Positions 10,245 through 20,842 are shown, counted from the first letter of the stretch. The stretch: DNA of 64,000 nucleotides from Marinomonas colpomeniae (GCF_014803385.1 NZ_JACYFC010000005.1:62001-126000), one strand, 5' to 3'. Notes: a model not told the origin generated them from the letters alone. Numbers and translations: made by a program.

Positions 10245-12490
10245 AAATCTCTCTCTCTAAAAACATTTAATACATTTGGTAGCTGATTAATTCTGTGTAG
10301 TATTTTGCTCAATACACTTAACGCACCGACTTCGATAGTAAAACGAATACACGCTGTATGATCTTCTTTTGTAGACAGAGTATTCATTGATAACAAGTTC
10401 ACTTTTTCGTTCGCAAGTAAGCTTGTTATATCGCTTAGTAAACCGGTTCGATCATATGCTTCAACTTGAATATTAACTGGGTATTGGTTATCAACCTCCT
10501 CCCCCCAACTAACATTGATAATACGTTCAGGCTCGTCTAAAGCAAGCTGACCAATGTTAATACAATCTTGTCTATGAACAGATACCCCTCGACCTTGAGT
10601 TATAAAACCAGTCACGTCATCACCCGGAATTGGCGTGCAGCATTTAGCCATTTGAGTCAGTAGTTTACCAACACCCAAGATGTGAATATCATTTTCTGAA
10701 GACTTATGGAGACTCTTTTTCAACCGAACAGGGCGGACTGGCGCAACATCGCCATTCAAACTATACAATTCATCAATAATACGCATCACGCGCGTTAATT
10801 GAATGTCACCAGCACCTAAAGAAACAAATACATCACTGGCACTTGAAAAGCTAAATCGAGACGCTATTTTTTGAAAATCTATACGGTTTTCTTCAATGCC
10901 AAGGCGCTTCAATTGCTTGTCTAATAAATGCTTGCCCGCTTCTAGGTTCTTCTCACGATCTTCTTTTCGAAACCAGTTTTGAATATTTGCACGTGCTCGG
11001 CTAGTTTGAACATAGCCCAACATAGGGTGAAGCCAATCTCGGCTTGGCCCTCCTTCTTTTGTTGTTAAAATTTCTACTTTATCGCCTGTTTTTAACTGTG
11101 TAACCAGAGTAATGATTTTTCCATTCACTTTCGCGCCACGGCATCGATGGCCGATTTCCGTGTGTACTCGATATGCAAAATCCACTGGTGTTGAATTAAC
11201 AGGTAAATCGACAACATGCCCATCTGGCGTAAACACATAAATGCGGTCTTGTTCTATGTCGCTGCGAACCTGCTCAGACAAAGACTCTAAATCACCTTCT
11301 TCTTCATGAAAATCTAAAATAGTTCTTAACCATTGAAGCTTCTCTTCATAGCTTGAGCTGTTTGAGCTTAAATCTGTGCCCTTGTACTTCCAATGAGCAC
11401 AGACACCAAGTTCTGCATCATCATGCATTGCATGTGTGCGAATTTGGATTTCTAATACTCGACCTTGTGGGCCAACCACCGCGGTGTGCAATGACTGGTA
11501 ACCATTTGTTTTAGGGTTGCTAATATAATCATCAAATTCTTGAGGGATCGGACGCCATAAATTATGAACAATGCCCAAAACACCATAACATTCCATCGTT
11601 TCATCAACTAAGATGCGTACCGCACGTACATCATAGACTTCATCAAAACCAATATTCTTGCGCTTCATTTTCCGCCAAATACTGTAGATATGTTTAGCTC
11701 TTCCCATTAGATCGGCATGAATATTAATGCCTTTTAAACGCTCATCTAATAGCTTAATCATGTCATCAATATATTGCTGACGATCAAGGCGTTTTTCATC
11801 TAACAGTGTCGCAATACGCTTGTAGTCGGTAGGGTATAAATAGCGGAAAGAAAGGTCTTCCAATTCCCATTTGATATGACCAACCCCTAAACGGTGTGCC
11901 AAAGGTGCGTATACACTTTGCACCTCCAATGACACAGCAATACGACGTTCTTCATCTTGATATTTTGCTTCTTTAATAGCACAAGCGCGTTCAGCTAGCT
12001 TAATCAATACAACACGCACATCATCGATAATAGACACGAGCATTTTGCGTAAAGATTCTAACTGGTTATCATGGCTCCCCAACACTTCCGCAGCGGTATC
12101 TGCCGTGAGATTCTTCGACACTTCCCCCATGCGTATAACGCCTTCAATGAGGGATGCCACTTTTCGGCCAAACATCTCGGTAACACGCGATAAAGGTAAT
12201 TGGTCTTCACGGACAGCACGATATAAAGCCGCTGCTACTAAAGAATCTTGATCAGCCCGAAAACCAGACAATATTTCAACCATTTCTAAACCTGCACGAA
12301 AGGTACTTGCCTGCGGGCCCCAATAGGATGGTCGTGAACACTGTAAATCAGCCTGTCGTGCAAGCTCGCACGCCATACGTAAAGGAACACGCGCTCCATC
12401 ATCCATTAGATGGGTGAATTGTCCCATCCATGCGTCGATATCAACACTGCCATCTTCTAATACAGGGTGATCTTTTCTTACAGTAACCAT
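10241..12490 (-). CDS. relA: GTP pyrophosphokinase RelA, (p)ppGpp synthetase I
   Basis: RelA makes (p)ppGpp on ribosomes stalled by uncharged tRNA. Order of domains in the 749 residues: a degenerate hydrolase domain (no intact HD motif), the synthetase domain with GYQSLHT and EIQIRT followed by MHDDAELG (the acidic RelA-type signature), a TGS domain (VFTPDGHVVDLP), the zinc-finger-like segment with KCCTPIPGD and HRQDC, and a C-terminal ACT domain. It is therefore a synthesis-only RelA rather than SpoT. The ATG has AAGG 7 bp upstream; rlmD lies 16 bp before it and mazG overlaps its end. Confidence 0.96.
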   Translation of the reverse strand: MVTVRKDHPVLEDGSVDIDAWMGQFTHLMDDGARVPLRMACELARQADLQCSRPSYWGPQASTFRAGLEMVEILSGFRADQDSLVAAALYRAVREDQLPLSRVTEMFGRKVASLIEGVIRMGEVSKNLTADTAAEVLGSHDNQLESLRKMLVSIIDDVRVVLIKLAERACAIKEAKYQDEERRIAVSLEVQSVYAPLAHRLGVGHIKWELEDLSFRYLYPTDYKRIATLLDEKRLDRQQYIDDMIKLLDERLKGINIHADLMGRAKHIYSIWRKMKRKNIGFDEVYDVRAVRILVDETMECYGVLGIVHNLWRPIPQEFDDYISNPKTNGYQSLHTAVVGPQGRVLEIQIRTHAMHDDAELGVCAHWKYKGTDLSSNSSSYEEKLQWLRTILDFHEEEGDLESLSEQVRSDIEQDRIYVFTPDGHVVDLPVNSTPVDFAYRVHTEIGHRCRGAKVNGKIITLVTQLKTGDKVEILTTKEGGPSRDWLHPMLGYVQTSRARANIQNWFRKEDREKNLEAGKHLLDKQLKRLGIEENRIDFQKIASRFSFSSASDVFVSLGAGDIQLTRVMRIIDELYSLNGDVAPVRPVRLKKSLHKSSENDIHILGVGKLLTQMAKCCTPIPGDDVTGFITQGRGVSVHRQDCINIGQLALDEPERIINVSWGEEVDNQYPVNIQVEAYDRTGLLSDITSLLANEKVNLLSMNTLSTKEDHTACIRFTIEVGALSVLSKILHRINQLPNVLNVFRERDF

Positions 12491-12506
12491 TTATCTGCCT
12501 TTTCTT

Positions 12507-13823
12507 TTAATTCTTTTTTTGCAATAACATCATGGTTTCGACATGAGATGTTTGGGGAAACATATCCATCAAAGCCACTCGTTGTACTCGATATCCCTTC
12601 GCGACTAAATACTCAGCATCCCTAGCTAAGGTGGAAGCATTGCAAGAAACATACAAGATTTGCATCGGTTTAATTTTTATTATGGTATCTAAAAACTCAA
12701 ATGCCCCTGCTCGAGGCGGATCGAGTAGAATTTTGGTGATTTTTTCTTTAACAAACGACTGGGCTATTGGTTGAGTTAAGTCTGCAGCAATAAATGACAA
12801 ATTATCTAAATTATTAGAGCTGGCGTTATCTCGAGAGGCTTGTACCATGCTCTCTTGCACCTCTACACCAATCACTGACTTCGCACGTTTTGCCAAGGGC
12901 AGAGAGAAATTACCAACACCGCAAAATAAATCTAAAACCACATCCTGATCGTTTAGCTTTAACCAATCGATCGCTTGATCAACCATTTTGTGATTCATTA
13001 CTTCATTTACTTGAATAAAGTCCTGAGGGTGATAACTCAACCTCATACCATCCAAATCATAATAACGCATTTGCTCTAAAGCAATGTCTGCTCTGCTCTC
13101 TTTTGGTGCTTGCCAATACAAGGTAATCGCTTCTTTTTCAGCCCATTCCTTCCAGTCTTTTTCAAACATTTCAGAAATAGTTTGTGTCAATCGGAACAAT
13201 ACAGAAACACCTTTGGTGTCTTCTAATAATTCGATATGACCCAAAATTTTAATTAAATCACTATCGATTAACTTGGTTTTTAATGAAGTAAAAATAGCCT
13301 GTAATGGGGCAGTAAGAACGGCACACTGGTCGATTGACACTATATCTTTTGATGCTTTTCCACGAAAGCCTAACGCTAATGAACCATCTCTTTGATCTAC
13401 AGCAATACGCGCCCGACGGCGATATTGTGTAGACGGACCTGACAGTACTTCGAATGGAAGTTTAGGAAGAAGATTCCGTAATTGACCCTTTAGCCAATTC
13501 GTTTTTGATAGAAGCTGCTGCTCGTCCATTAAATGCTGAAAACTACAGCCACCGCATTGCTTAAAATGCGAACACGCGGGATTTTTACGATATTCACTTA
13601 ACACCATGACATTTGACAAAAGCGCTTCATCAAAATGGCGACCCGCTTTAGTCACTTGCGCGGTAACCGTTTCGCCTGGCAATGCACCATCTATAAAAAC
13701 GACTTTACCTTGCAAGCGCGCAACACCTTTCGCGTCATGTGTTAAGCCATCGATCTGAAATGTTTGAATAGGACCAATTGGCTGTGGCTTCGATTGTCGA
13801 CGTGACGAGGTTCTTTTTCTCAA
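12507..13823 (-). CDS. rlmD: 23S rRNA (uracil-1939-C5)-methyltransferase
   Basis: RlmD (RumA) makes m5U1939 in 23S rRNA. The 438 residues contain an N-terminal TRAM domain, the iron-sulfur cysteine motif CSHFKQCGGC, the SAM motif LDLFCGVGNFSLPL, LLDPPRAGA, and the catalytic-cysteine region YVSCNASTLARD. The start is TTG at 13823: no ATG occurs near the N-terminus and the purine run AAAGAGAG lies about 8 bp upstream. It leads the rlmD-relA-mazG operon, the same order as in Pseudomonas. Confidence 0.95.
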   Translation of the reverse strand: MRKRTSSRRQSKPQPIGPIQTFQIDGLTHDAKGVARLQGKVVFIDGALPGETVTAQVTKAGRHFDEALLSNVMVLSEYRKNPACSHFKQCGGCSFQHLMDEQQLLSKTNWLKGQLRNLLPKLPFEVLSGPSTQYRRRARIAVDQRDGSLALGFRGKASKDIVSIDQCAVLTAPLQAIFTSLKTKLIDSDLIKILGHIELLEDTKGVSVLFRLTQTISEMFEKDWKEWAEKEAITLYWQAPKESRADIALEQMRYYDLDGMRLSYHPQDFIQVNEVMNHKMVDQAIDWLKLNDQDVVLDLFCGVGNFSLPLAKRAKSVIGVEVQESMVQASRDNASSNNLDNLSFIAADLTQPIAQSFVKEKITKILLDPPRAGAFEFLDTIIKIKPMQILYVSCNASTLARDAEYLVAKGYRVQRVALMDMFPQTSHVETMMLLQKKN

Positions 13824-13951
13824 AGGAGGCTCTCTTTATCAGAGTTTAGGATAAACGCAGTATATTCTATCGTATCTATTCATATATCTACACGTCTAAA
13901 GAAAGCCATTGCGACACTTTACGATTCAGTTACTTATACCTTATTCATCTC

Positions 13952-14848
13952 TTATGAATCGAAAACACCTGTTGATAGATAGCGATCTCCACGATCACAA
14001 ACAATTGCCACAATAACGGCATTATTAAGCTGTTCGGATAATTTCATTGCCATGGCAACAGAACCTCCAGAAGAGACTCCACAAAAAACGCCCTCCTCTT
14101 TGGCCAAACGGCGCATAGTAACTTCTGCAATTTCTTGCGACACGTCCATCACAGTATCGACACGATTCTCTTCAAAAATAGACGGAAGATAGTCTTTACC
14201 CCAACGACGAATACCAGGAATACTTGCGCCATCTTGTGGCTGGAGACCTACAATTTGAATGTCTTTGTTTTGTTCCTTTAGATAATGAGAAACCCCCATG
14301 ATTGTGCCTGTTGTTCCCATAGAACTGACAAAGTGCGTCACAGTACCTTGAGTTTGCTGCCAAATTTCTGGCCCTGTCGTCAAATAGTGAGCATTAGGAT
14401 TATCTTGATTAGAGAATTGATTCAGAACCACACCAACACCTTGATCTTGCATTTCCTGAGCAAGGTCTCTCGCTCTTTCCATACCTCCCTCAGCTTGTGT
14501 GACTAAATGAAGGATTGCGCCATAGGCCGTCATTGCCGACTTACGCTCTTGACTCATATTATCAGGCATAATCAGATGTATTTTATAACCCTTAATTGCG
14601 GCAACCATAGCCAAGGCGATACCAGTATTACCGCTGGTTGCTTCAATTAAGCTATCTCCTGATTTAATGTCTCCACGCAATTCGGCTTGATGTATCATAT
14701 TAAAAGCAGGCCGATCTTTTACTGAGCCCGCTGGATTTTGTCCTTCTAATTTCAATAAAATCGTATTATTTGGATTTGGATTAATTCGCTGTAGACGAAC
14801 CAAAGGTGTCTGCCCAATTAAGGACTCAATACTAGGATACTGGATCAT
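13952..14848 (-). CDS. cysM: Cysteine synthase B
   Basis: CysM makes cysteine from O-acetylserine and sulfide or thiosulfate with pyridoxal phosphate. The PLP lysine is in NPAGSVKDR, the substrate loop is EATSGNTG, and the IPGIRRW segment is characteristic of CysM rather than CysK. Three in-frame ATGs occur (14866, 14860, 14848). I chose 14848 because MIQYPSIESLIGQTPLV aligns with the N-terminus of Pseudomonas CysM and has GAAG upstream. It lies next to gacS (divergent) and rlmD, a neighbourhood shared with Pseudomonas. Confidence 0.93.
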   Translation of the reverse strand: MIQYPSIESLIGQTPLVRLQRINPNPNNTILLKLEGQNPAGSVKDRPAFNMIHQAELRGDIKSGDSLIEATSGNTGIALAMVAAIKGYKIHLIMPDNMSQERKSAMTAYGAILHLVTQAEGGMERARDLAQEMQDQGVGVVLNQFSNQDNPNAHYLTTGPEIWQQTQGTVTHFVSSMGTTGTIMGVSHYLKEQNKDIQIVGLQPQDGASIPGIRRWGKDYLPSIFEENRVDTVMDVSQEIAEVTMRRLAKEEGVFCGVSSGGSVAMAMKLSEQLNNAVIVAIVCDRGDRYLSTGVFDS

Positions 14849-15232
14849 AAAAAACTTCATTGACATTGATGTTATAGGGAATGAAACTTAACACTATAAG
14901 TCTATTTAAAAACACTTAGCCCAAACTGTACAATAAAAAAGCGTTATAAACTTAGTTTCGATTTCGTATACTAAAGTAAAAAGGTATGTTCATAGCATGT
15001 AGCTTCATCTTACTATTTCTTTTAAAAATAGTAAGTGCTTATAAAAAAATGGATGAACACCCCTCTAACACTGAGTAATTTATCACTCATAACAATAGCG
15101 TGAATCCTTCTATATTCACACTCCTTCTAGTAGCAAATAAAAGACATGTGGCACTATGAATAGGAACTCAACCATCATAAAGTCAAAAATAACTCGGCTT
15201 GCTAGAAACACACAAATTAGACTCCTAGAATT
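14849..15232. promoter_or_regulatory. Divergent cysM/gacS intergenic region with a hairpin
   Basis: This 384-bp gap must hold the divergent promoters of cysM and gacS. I see a perfect 10-bp inverted repeat at 15009-15035 (cttactattt / aaatagtaag, 7-base loop) but no T tract and no recognisable small RNA. No open frame here looks real. Confidence 0.4.
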
Positions 15233-17998
15233 ATGAAAATAGCAATTAGACTTAACGTAAATCAGAAGTTTTTCTGGGCTCTATTCGCTCCTATTTTTAT
15301 TGTGTCTCTGCTTAGTTGTTTTTTTTTGCTGTCGTCACGCTTTAATGATTTAGACAAAAACCTATACGAACGCACTCTTCACATCACAGAGCAAGTAGCT
15401 ACAACCAGTGAATACGCTATCGTTTTTTCTGACCAAAACATGATGTACAGAATACTGCAAAGTGCACTCAATCATCAGAGTATAAGTAGTGTTCAGATTT
15501 TTAATAACGAACAAAAAATCATTGCAGAATTGGGCAAACCGCCTTTTTCAATAGGAAGTTCATTTCCAGATTCAGACTATATAATGGAGTACGAAGACCA
15601 TTTAGAATCAGTTAGTGGCATTCACTATGCTAGTGATTCACTAGACAGTACCTTCAACCCTCGGACAAATGCATTCAATCCATTGAATCAACGTAACTTA
15701 ATCGGTTGGGTTAAAGTTGAAGTTAGTAAATCAGACATTCAAATTAAAAAATACCAATACGCCAGCTTCATCATTTTCACTTTTATTATTTTTATTTTTC
15801 TAACTATCTTAGGTGCAGTACGTATTTCAAGAACCCTGACACTTCCAATCAATAAACTATCCACGTCATTAGACAAATTAGCACAAGGTCAGTTCTCAAA
15901 CGCCAAACTGATGAAACTACCACCTGAGTACACCGATATACAAAAGAATCTACTCGAACTAACGGAAAGATTAGAAAACCACAATGAAGAACTCATTTCA
16001 GGTATTGAGCAGTCTACCGAAGACATGCGTCGCAGTATGGATAGCATGGAAGAAAAGAGTGCGCAGCTTCACATAGCAAACCGCGAAGCAATGGAATCAA
16101 ATCGTTTGAAATCGCAATTCCTTGCCAATATAAGTCATGAAGTTCGCACGCCACTTAACGCAATTTTGGGTTACACGAAAACGTTACAAAAAGATGTGAC
16201 TGACACACAGCAACGCCTTTATGTTGATACCATTCAGCAATCAACCAATAGTTTACTGGCAATTATTGGCGATATATTAGATTTTTCAAAAATTGAAGCA
16301 GGAAAACTGAACTTAGAGAGCAATCACTTTAACTTAAAATCACTTATTGACGATGTATATCAAACCCTCAGCATCAACTTACTCACCAAAGACAAAGAAA
16401 TAGATTTAGTGCCAGAGTTTCATCCAGATACGCCTGAATGGTTCATTGGTGATAGTACTAGAGTACGTCAAATTCTAACTAATTTAATTGGAAATGCGAT
16501 TAAGTTTACCCACCAAGGGTCTATTCAAACTAAAGTATCCATTCTATCTAAGAGCGATAGCGATGTTGTTTTATGCTTTCAGATCATAGACACAGGCATT
16601 GGAATCCCAGAGCAGAAAATAAACCGTTTATTTAAAGCCTTTTCACAAGTAGACACCAGCACAACGAGGCAATTTGGTGGTACTGGATTAGGCTTGGTCA
16701 TTACTAAGAAATTAGTCGAACAAATGGATGGCAGAATTGAAGTAAGCAGTGACCCTAGTATTGGCTCAACTTTCCGCTTCACTTTGCGCCTAAAAACATC
16801 ACCTAAGTTAAAAAGTAGCCACCAACCACTAAACCAGTGTGTAATATTACTAGAACCAAGCATCACTTATCGTAACTTCATGAAAAAATATTTACATGAT
16901 ATAGGCGTTGATTGCACCACCTGTTCAGACCTAGAGCAAATGATCACTCTAATCAAAAAACAGCACGACACCACCGACGCCTTATTACTTAGCGTCGCAC
17001 CGGACAAACAAAGCATTTCAGAAGCCAAAGAACTTATCAACTATGCCTCCCAGCAATTTAATATTCCCTGTATCTTAATGATTCAGCCGCCAGGCCAAAT
17101 TTCACACTACTCAGACCTAAAAGATCTCTGCAGCGATATCTTGCTAAAACCTGTCAGCCAAGATCGCCTTTATAACGCGCTAAAAAACATCAATAACGCT
17201 ACGTCCATAACACCATTAATATCTCAACCAGAAGTATTCATAGATAAGCTTAAAGGATTAAAAATACTCGCCGTTGACGACAGTCCAATAAACCTTCAAC
17301 TACTTGGTCATTGGTTAAACCCGAAAGGTCTAGAAGTCTCATTAGCATACAGCGGAAAGCAAGCAATAGAGATGGCTGAAAAAAATCAGTACGACCTGAT
17401 TTTTATGGACATACAAATGCCAGAAATGGACGGCATGGAAACGACTCGTCAACTCCGCTTGCTCAAAAATTATAAAAATACGCCTATTATCGCCTTAACA
17501 GCACATGCTTTAGGATCAGAACAACAGCAGATTCTCGCCAGCGGAATGAACGCTTATTTGACCAAGCCTATTGATGAAGATATTTTGCTGAACACCATTG
17601 AAGCATGGCATGCCAATACAGAAACATTTGAAGAGCAAGTAAACCTTAAAATGGCGGATATTTTTGACTTAGACAAAGCGCTTAGCATTGTCGATGGCAA
17701 AGAAGAAATTGCACGAGAAATGTTTGACCTTTTAGCGGATACGTTGGACGCAGAGAAAAAGCTCATACAACATCACTTGCAAAACCAAGATATTGAGAAA
17801 CTCATTGAGGTTGTGCACAGAGTGCATGGCGCATCAAAATACACAGGCACTATCAGCATTGCACGTAACGCAGGTTTTTTGGAAATACACTTGAAAGAGC
17901 TAGGTTTAGAAGAAGTAGAAGGCGTGGCAGAAGACTTTATGGATGCAATAGAAGAGCTTCTCAACCATCGCCAACTTATTCCTTGGACTCAGGCCTGA
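15233..17998 (+). CDS. gacS: Hybrid sensor histidine kinase GacS/BarA
   Basis: GacS/BarA phosphorylates the response regulator GacA/UvrY, which drives the CsrA-titrating small RNAs and so switches metabolism, biofilm and secretion. The 921-residue protein has two membrane helices (about 13-34 and 178-196), a periplasmic sensor between them, a HAMP linker, a histidine-kinase core with His302 in SHEVRTPL, ATP-binding boxes DTGIGIP and GGTGLGL, a degenerate receiver-like stretch, a receiver domain with phospho-acceptor Asp726 in FMDIQMPEMDG, and a C-terminal Hpt domain with His862 in VHRVHGA. All relay residues are intact. The 3' end converges on acpS with 18 bp and no visible terminator. Confidence 0.93.
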   Translation: MKIAIRLNVNQKFFWALFAPIFIVSLLSCFFLLSSRFNDLDKNLYERTLHITEQVATTSEYAIVFSDQNMMYRILQSALNHQSISSVQIFNNEQKIIAELGKPPFSIGSSFPDSDYIMEYEDHLESVSGIHYASDSLDSTFNPRTNAFNPLNQRNLIGWVKVEVSKSDIQIKKYQYASFIIFTFIIFIFLTILGAVRISRTLTLPINKLSTSLDKLAQGQFSNAKLMKLPPEYTDIQKNLLELTERLENHNEELISGIEQSTEDMRRSMDSMEEKSAQLHIANREAMESNRLKSQFLANISHEVRTPLNAILGYTKTLQKDVTDTQQRLYVDTIQQSTNSLLAIIGDILDFSKIEAGKLNLESNHFNLKSLIDDVYQTLSINLLTKDKEIDLVPEFHPDTPEWFIGDSTRVRQILTNLIGNAIKFTHQGSIQTKVSILSKSDSDVVLCFQIIDTGIGIPEQKINRLFKAFSQVDTSTTRQFGGTGLGLVITKKLVEQMDGRIEVSSDPSIGSTFRFTLRLKTSPKLKSSHQPLNQCVILLEPSITYRNFMKKYLHDIGVDCTTCSDLEQMITLIKKQHDTTDALLLSVAPDKQSISEAKELINYASQQFNIPCILMIQPPGQISHYSDLKDLCSDILLKPVSQDRLYNALKNINNATSITPLISQPEVFIDKLKGLKILAVDDSPINLQLLGHWLNPKGLEVSLAYSGKQAIEMAEKNQYDLIFMDIQMPEMDGMETTRQLRLLKNYKNTPIIALTAHALGSEQQQILASGMNAYLTKPIDEDILLNTIEAWHANTETFEEQVNLKMADIFDLDKALSIVDGKEEIAREMFDLLADTLDAEKKLIQHHLQNQDIEKLIEVVHRVHGASKYTGTISIARNAGFLEIHLKELGLEEVEGVAEDFMDAIEELLNHRQLIPWTQA

Positions 17999-18016
17999 AG
18001 GTTCAAAAACTATCAT

Positions 18017-18406
18017 TTAGGAAGTAAGAGACTCGAGAATAACAAATGCTTGAGCATATGCTTTTTCGTCTGTCAGGCTCAAATGCCATGAAACAGGAAA
18101 ATCATAACGAGCAGAAATACTTTTATCAACATTAAGTACAGGCTGACCAGAAGGCAAATTACTGACTGAAAAATGTTGAAAGCTGACTCCTGAACCAATA
18201 CCCGTTCCTAATGCTTTAACCGCCGCTTCTTTCGCAGCAAAACGTTTTGCAACATAGGCAGCGGCTTGTTCTGGATGACTTATCTCTAACCAGCGTCGCT
18301 TTTCATCCACCGTTAGAATACGATCAATAAAGCGCTCACCTAGCTTACTAATTGACGCAGCGACACGAGAAATATCAACTAAATCCGTTCCGATACCAAT
18401 AATCAA
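18017..18406 (-). CDS. acpS: Holo-[acyl-carrier-protein] synthase
   Basis: AcpS transfers 4'-phosphopantetheine from CoA to acyl carrier protein. The metal-binding Asp8 in IGTDLVDISR and the Glu in RFAAKEAAVKALG are present; 129 residues is normal. The start is TTG at 18406, supported by the strong AAGGGGG 5 bp before it. In most gammaproteobacteria pdxJ lies between recO and acpS; here acpS follows recO by 27 bp directly. Confidence 0.95.
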   Translation of the reverse strand: MIIGIGTDLVDISRVAASISKLGERFIDRILTVDEKRRWLEISHPEQAAAYVAKRFAAKEAAVKALGTGIGSGVSFQHFSVSNLPSGQPVLNVDKSISARYDFPVSWHLSLTDEKAYAQAFVILESLTS

Positions 18407-18433
18407 GAAAACCCCCTTCTTAAAATATATACA

Positions 18434-19171
18434 TTACAACGAACGAAAAATGGGCACACCTAGATGTCGCTCACCCTGAAAAGGTTGCTGTGGTAATAAA
18501 CGCCTAGAATCAATAGGCTTACCGTTTAAAATACCGTCTAACCAATTACGATGAAGCTCTTTTGCCAAACTCAACACCTGCTTATCTGTCCACCTCCCAG
18601 CATGATAATCTAATGCCACCTGCCCCTCTACAAACAGCATAGGCGCTTGTTTAGGTATTTCACCGTAATATGGGCGCAAACCAAATTTATAATGAAACTG
18701 GTACAACTGACGAGCTTCTATCATTTCTCCTCGTCCAGTCGATATCATATTGATTGCAACGCCTAATTCAGAGAATAAGCCAACTTCAAAACGTCGTAAT
18801 AAAGGCGCAATAGAGACACCTGAGTGCAAACTCTCAATGAGCCATTGATAAAGCGAAAATATATCAGGTAAAGGTAAATTCAAGGGAAGTAATTTTTCGA
18901 GCAACTCATGTGAATAAAGTGCTGCGTACAAAGGTAGACCTTCTAGAGAAAACGCGGCTTTGATCGATTCTAAACTTTTGACAGTTTTTAAATCACTGCG
19001 ACCGACGTATTCCATTTCGTAACATAAAAAAGACCCAGGTATTACCCGAGCCTCTTTTTTTGGCAACCGCCACACACCTCTTATTAAACCTTGTTCAAGA
19101 GTAAGTACATCAAGCAAAATCTTACCATCTTGAAAAGGTCGGGTATGAATAACATACGCAGCAGCGCGCAT
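18434..19171 (-). CDS. recO: DNA repair protein RecO
   Basis: RecO helps RecR load RecA at gaps and anneals SSB-coated strands. The 245-residue protein has the N-terminal OB-fold (residues 1-80, beginning RAAAYVIHTRPFQD) and a helical domain; it lacks the four-cysteine zinc finger of many Gram-positive RecO proteins. It sits 5 bp after era, within the rnc-era-recO operon. The ATG is preceded by AAGAAGAG. Confidence 0.92.
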   Translation of the reverse strand: MRAAAYVIHTRPFQDGKILLDVLTLEQGLIRGVWRLPKKEARVIPGSFLCYEMEYVGRSDLKTVKSLESIKAAFSLEGLPLYAALYSHELLEKLLPLNLPLPDIFSLYQWLIESLHSGVSIAPLLRRFEVGLFSELGVAINMISTGRGEMIEARQLYQFHYKFGLRPYYGEIPKQAPMLFVEGQVALDYHAGRWTDKQVLSLAKELHRNWLDGILNGKPIDSRRLLPQQPFQGERHLGVPIFRSL

Positions 19172-19176
19172 CGAAA

Positions 19177-20148
19177 TTACTCTTCTTGATAACCTAAACT
19201 AGCTAGCGCACGTTCATCATCAGACCAACCAGAACGAACTTTAATCCAGAGATTCAGCATAACTTTATGCTGAAATAAGTTCTCCATATCAATACGCGCC
19301 TCTTTACCTATCAGCTTAATTTTATCGCCACGTTCACCAATAATGATCCGTTTTTGGCCATTTCGCTCAACCAAAATCAATGCACTAATATGTATTGCCG
19401 ACTCTTCGTAAGTGAACTCTTCAATCTGAACCGCCACTTCATAAGGCACTTCCTGTCCAAGCTGGCGAGTAATTTTTTCACGTACAATTTCTGCCGCCAA
19501 AAACCGAGAACTTCGATTGGTAATTTGATCTTCAGGGTAAAATTGAGTTCCTTCTGGAATATAACTTTCTACCAAGCGCTCTAATCGATCTAGGTTTTTA
19601 TTACGTAACGCTGAAATAGGTACGATTTGAGAAAAATTCATCCGATCAGATAAATTTGCCAAGCGAGGTAATAAATCATCTTGTTGATCTAATTGGTCTA
19701 CTTTATTAACGACTAAAATTACCGGGCAGCGAGCATGCTTTACTTTCTGAAGAACAGATTCATCTTCTTCTGTCCAGCGATCCGCATCGATCACAAACAA
19801 CACCACATCGACATCTTTCAATGCAGCGGCTGCCGTTTTATTCATAATACGGTTCATCGCTTTATCTGAACCCAAATGCAACCCAGGAGTATCTACATAA
19901 ATTGCTTGAATATGGCCTTCAGTCTTTACACCTAAAATTTGATCTCGTGTGGTCTGAGGCTTACGAGAAGTAATAGATAGTTTTTGACCCAAGATATGAT
20001 TCAATAAGGTCGACTTACCTACATTTGGACGCCCCACAATGGCAATATAGCCACAATGAGTAACCTCTACTTCAGCCGCTTCGTTTTCAGATACATCGAA
20101 TGCAGGCATTGCCATTTCAGACATTTTAGACTCAAACTCTTCAGTCAT
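19177..20148 (-). CDS. era: GTPase Era
   Basis: Era binds the 3' end of 16S rRNA and assists 30S assembly. The GTPase domain has G1 GRPNVGKST, the switch segment QTTRD, DTPG and NKVD; the C-terminal KH domain includes [10 protein letters not shown]. The 323 residues include about 30 extra N-terminal residues rich in Glu, longer than the 301 of E. coli. Its ATG overlaps the rnc stop by 8 bp (ATGACTGA), so translation is coupled; an internal start is possible but lacks a better ribosome site. Confidence 0.95.
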   Translation of the reverse strand: MTEEFESKMSEMAMPAFDVSENEAAEVEVTHCGYIAIVGRPNVGKSTLLNHILGQKLSITSRKPQTTRDQILGVKTEGHIQAIYVDTPGLHLGSDKAMNRIMNKTAAAALKDVDVVLFVIDADRWTEEDESVLQKVKHARCPVILVVNKVDQLDQQDDLLPRLANLSDRMNFSQIVPISALRNKNLDRLERLVESYIPEGTQFYPEDQITNRSSRFLAAEIVREKITRQLGQEVPYEVAVQIEEFTYEESAIHISALILVERNGQKRIIIGERGDKIKLIGKEARIDMENLFQHKVMLNLWIKVRSGWSDDERALASLGYQEE

Positions 20149-20824
20149 TTTTCTTTTCCAATTTTGCTAATGCTTTCGCTGCCGCATTTTGTTCTGCGAT
20201 TCGACGACTATTACCTTTGCCTTCAATTGAATCATCGCAAAGTTCGATTTGGCAATGAACATAAAATGTCTGATCATGGGGTTCGCCATCGATCTTCACT
20301 ACATCATACTGAGGCAAACCATGCCTACGGGCTTGTAAAAACTCTTGCAACCGGGTTTTTGCGTCTTTAGTCACTATTTTAAGCGATGTTGCATCTAAAC
20401 GCTCTTTATACCAGGCTAGGATATGCTCACGGCAAACATCCATACCAGCGTCTAAATAGATGCCACCGATAATACCTTCAACGGTATCCGCTAGAATAGA
20501 ATCACGTCTGAAACCACCACTTTTTAATTCTCCAGCGCCTAACTTCAGGAAGTCCCCTAACTGAAACTCTCTTGCTAATTCAGCTAAGGTGTCGCCTTTT
20601 ACCAATGAAGCTCGTAAACGACTTAACTCACCTTCCTTGGCTTTTGGAAAACGATGAAAAAGATCTTCCGCAATCACATAGTTAAGTATTGAATCACCCA
20701 AGAATTCAAGGCGTTCGTTGTTTTTCCCACCAAAACTACGGTGCGTTAGCGCCAGTTCAAGCAACCCAAGGTCTGCAAAAAAATAACCTATGCGTCGACT
20801 CAATTTCTGATACTGTGAGCTCAA
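20141..20824 (-). CDS. rnc: Ribonuclease III
   Basis: RNase III cleaves double-stranded RNA in rRNA processing and regulation. The signature [11 protein letters not shown], with its catalytic acidic residues, is followed by a second metal-binding region (DTVEGIIGG) and a C-terminal dsRNA-binding domain (residues about 155-225). Length is 227 against 226 in E. coli. The start is TTG at 20824 with GGAGAA just upstream. It overlaps era and follows lepB by 18 bp. Confidence 0.96.
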   Translation of the reverse strand: MSSQYQKLSRRIGYFFADLGLLELALTHRSFGGKNNERLEFLGDSILNYVIAEDLFHRFPKAKEGELSRLRASLVKGDTLAELAREFQLGDFLKLGAGELKSGGFRRDSILADTVEGIIGGIYLDAGMDVCREHILAWYKERLDATSLKIVTKDAKTRLQEFLQARRHGLPQYDVVKIDGEPHDQTFYVHCQIELCDDSIEGKGNSRRIAEQNAAAKALAKLEKKND

Positions 20825-20842
20825 AATTTCTCCAAAGAATAC

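Noticed and set aside
16801-17220. Second active receiver domain in GacS
   Set aside because: The stretch between kinase and receiver looks like a degenerate receiver, but I see no intact acidic pocket and phospho-acceptor Asp; only Asp726 is convincing.
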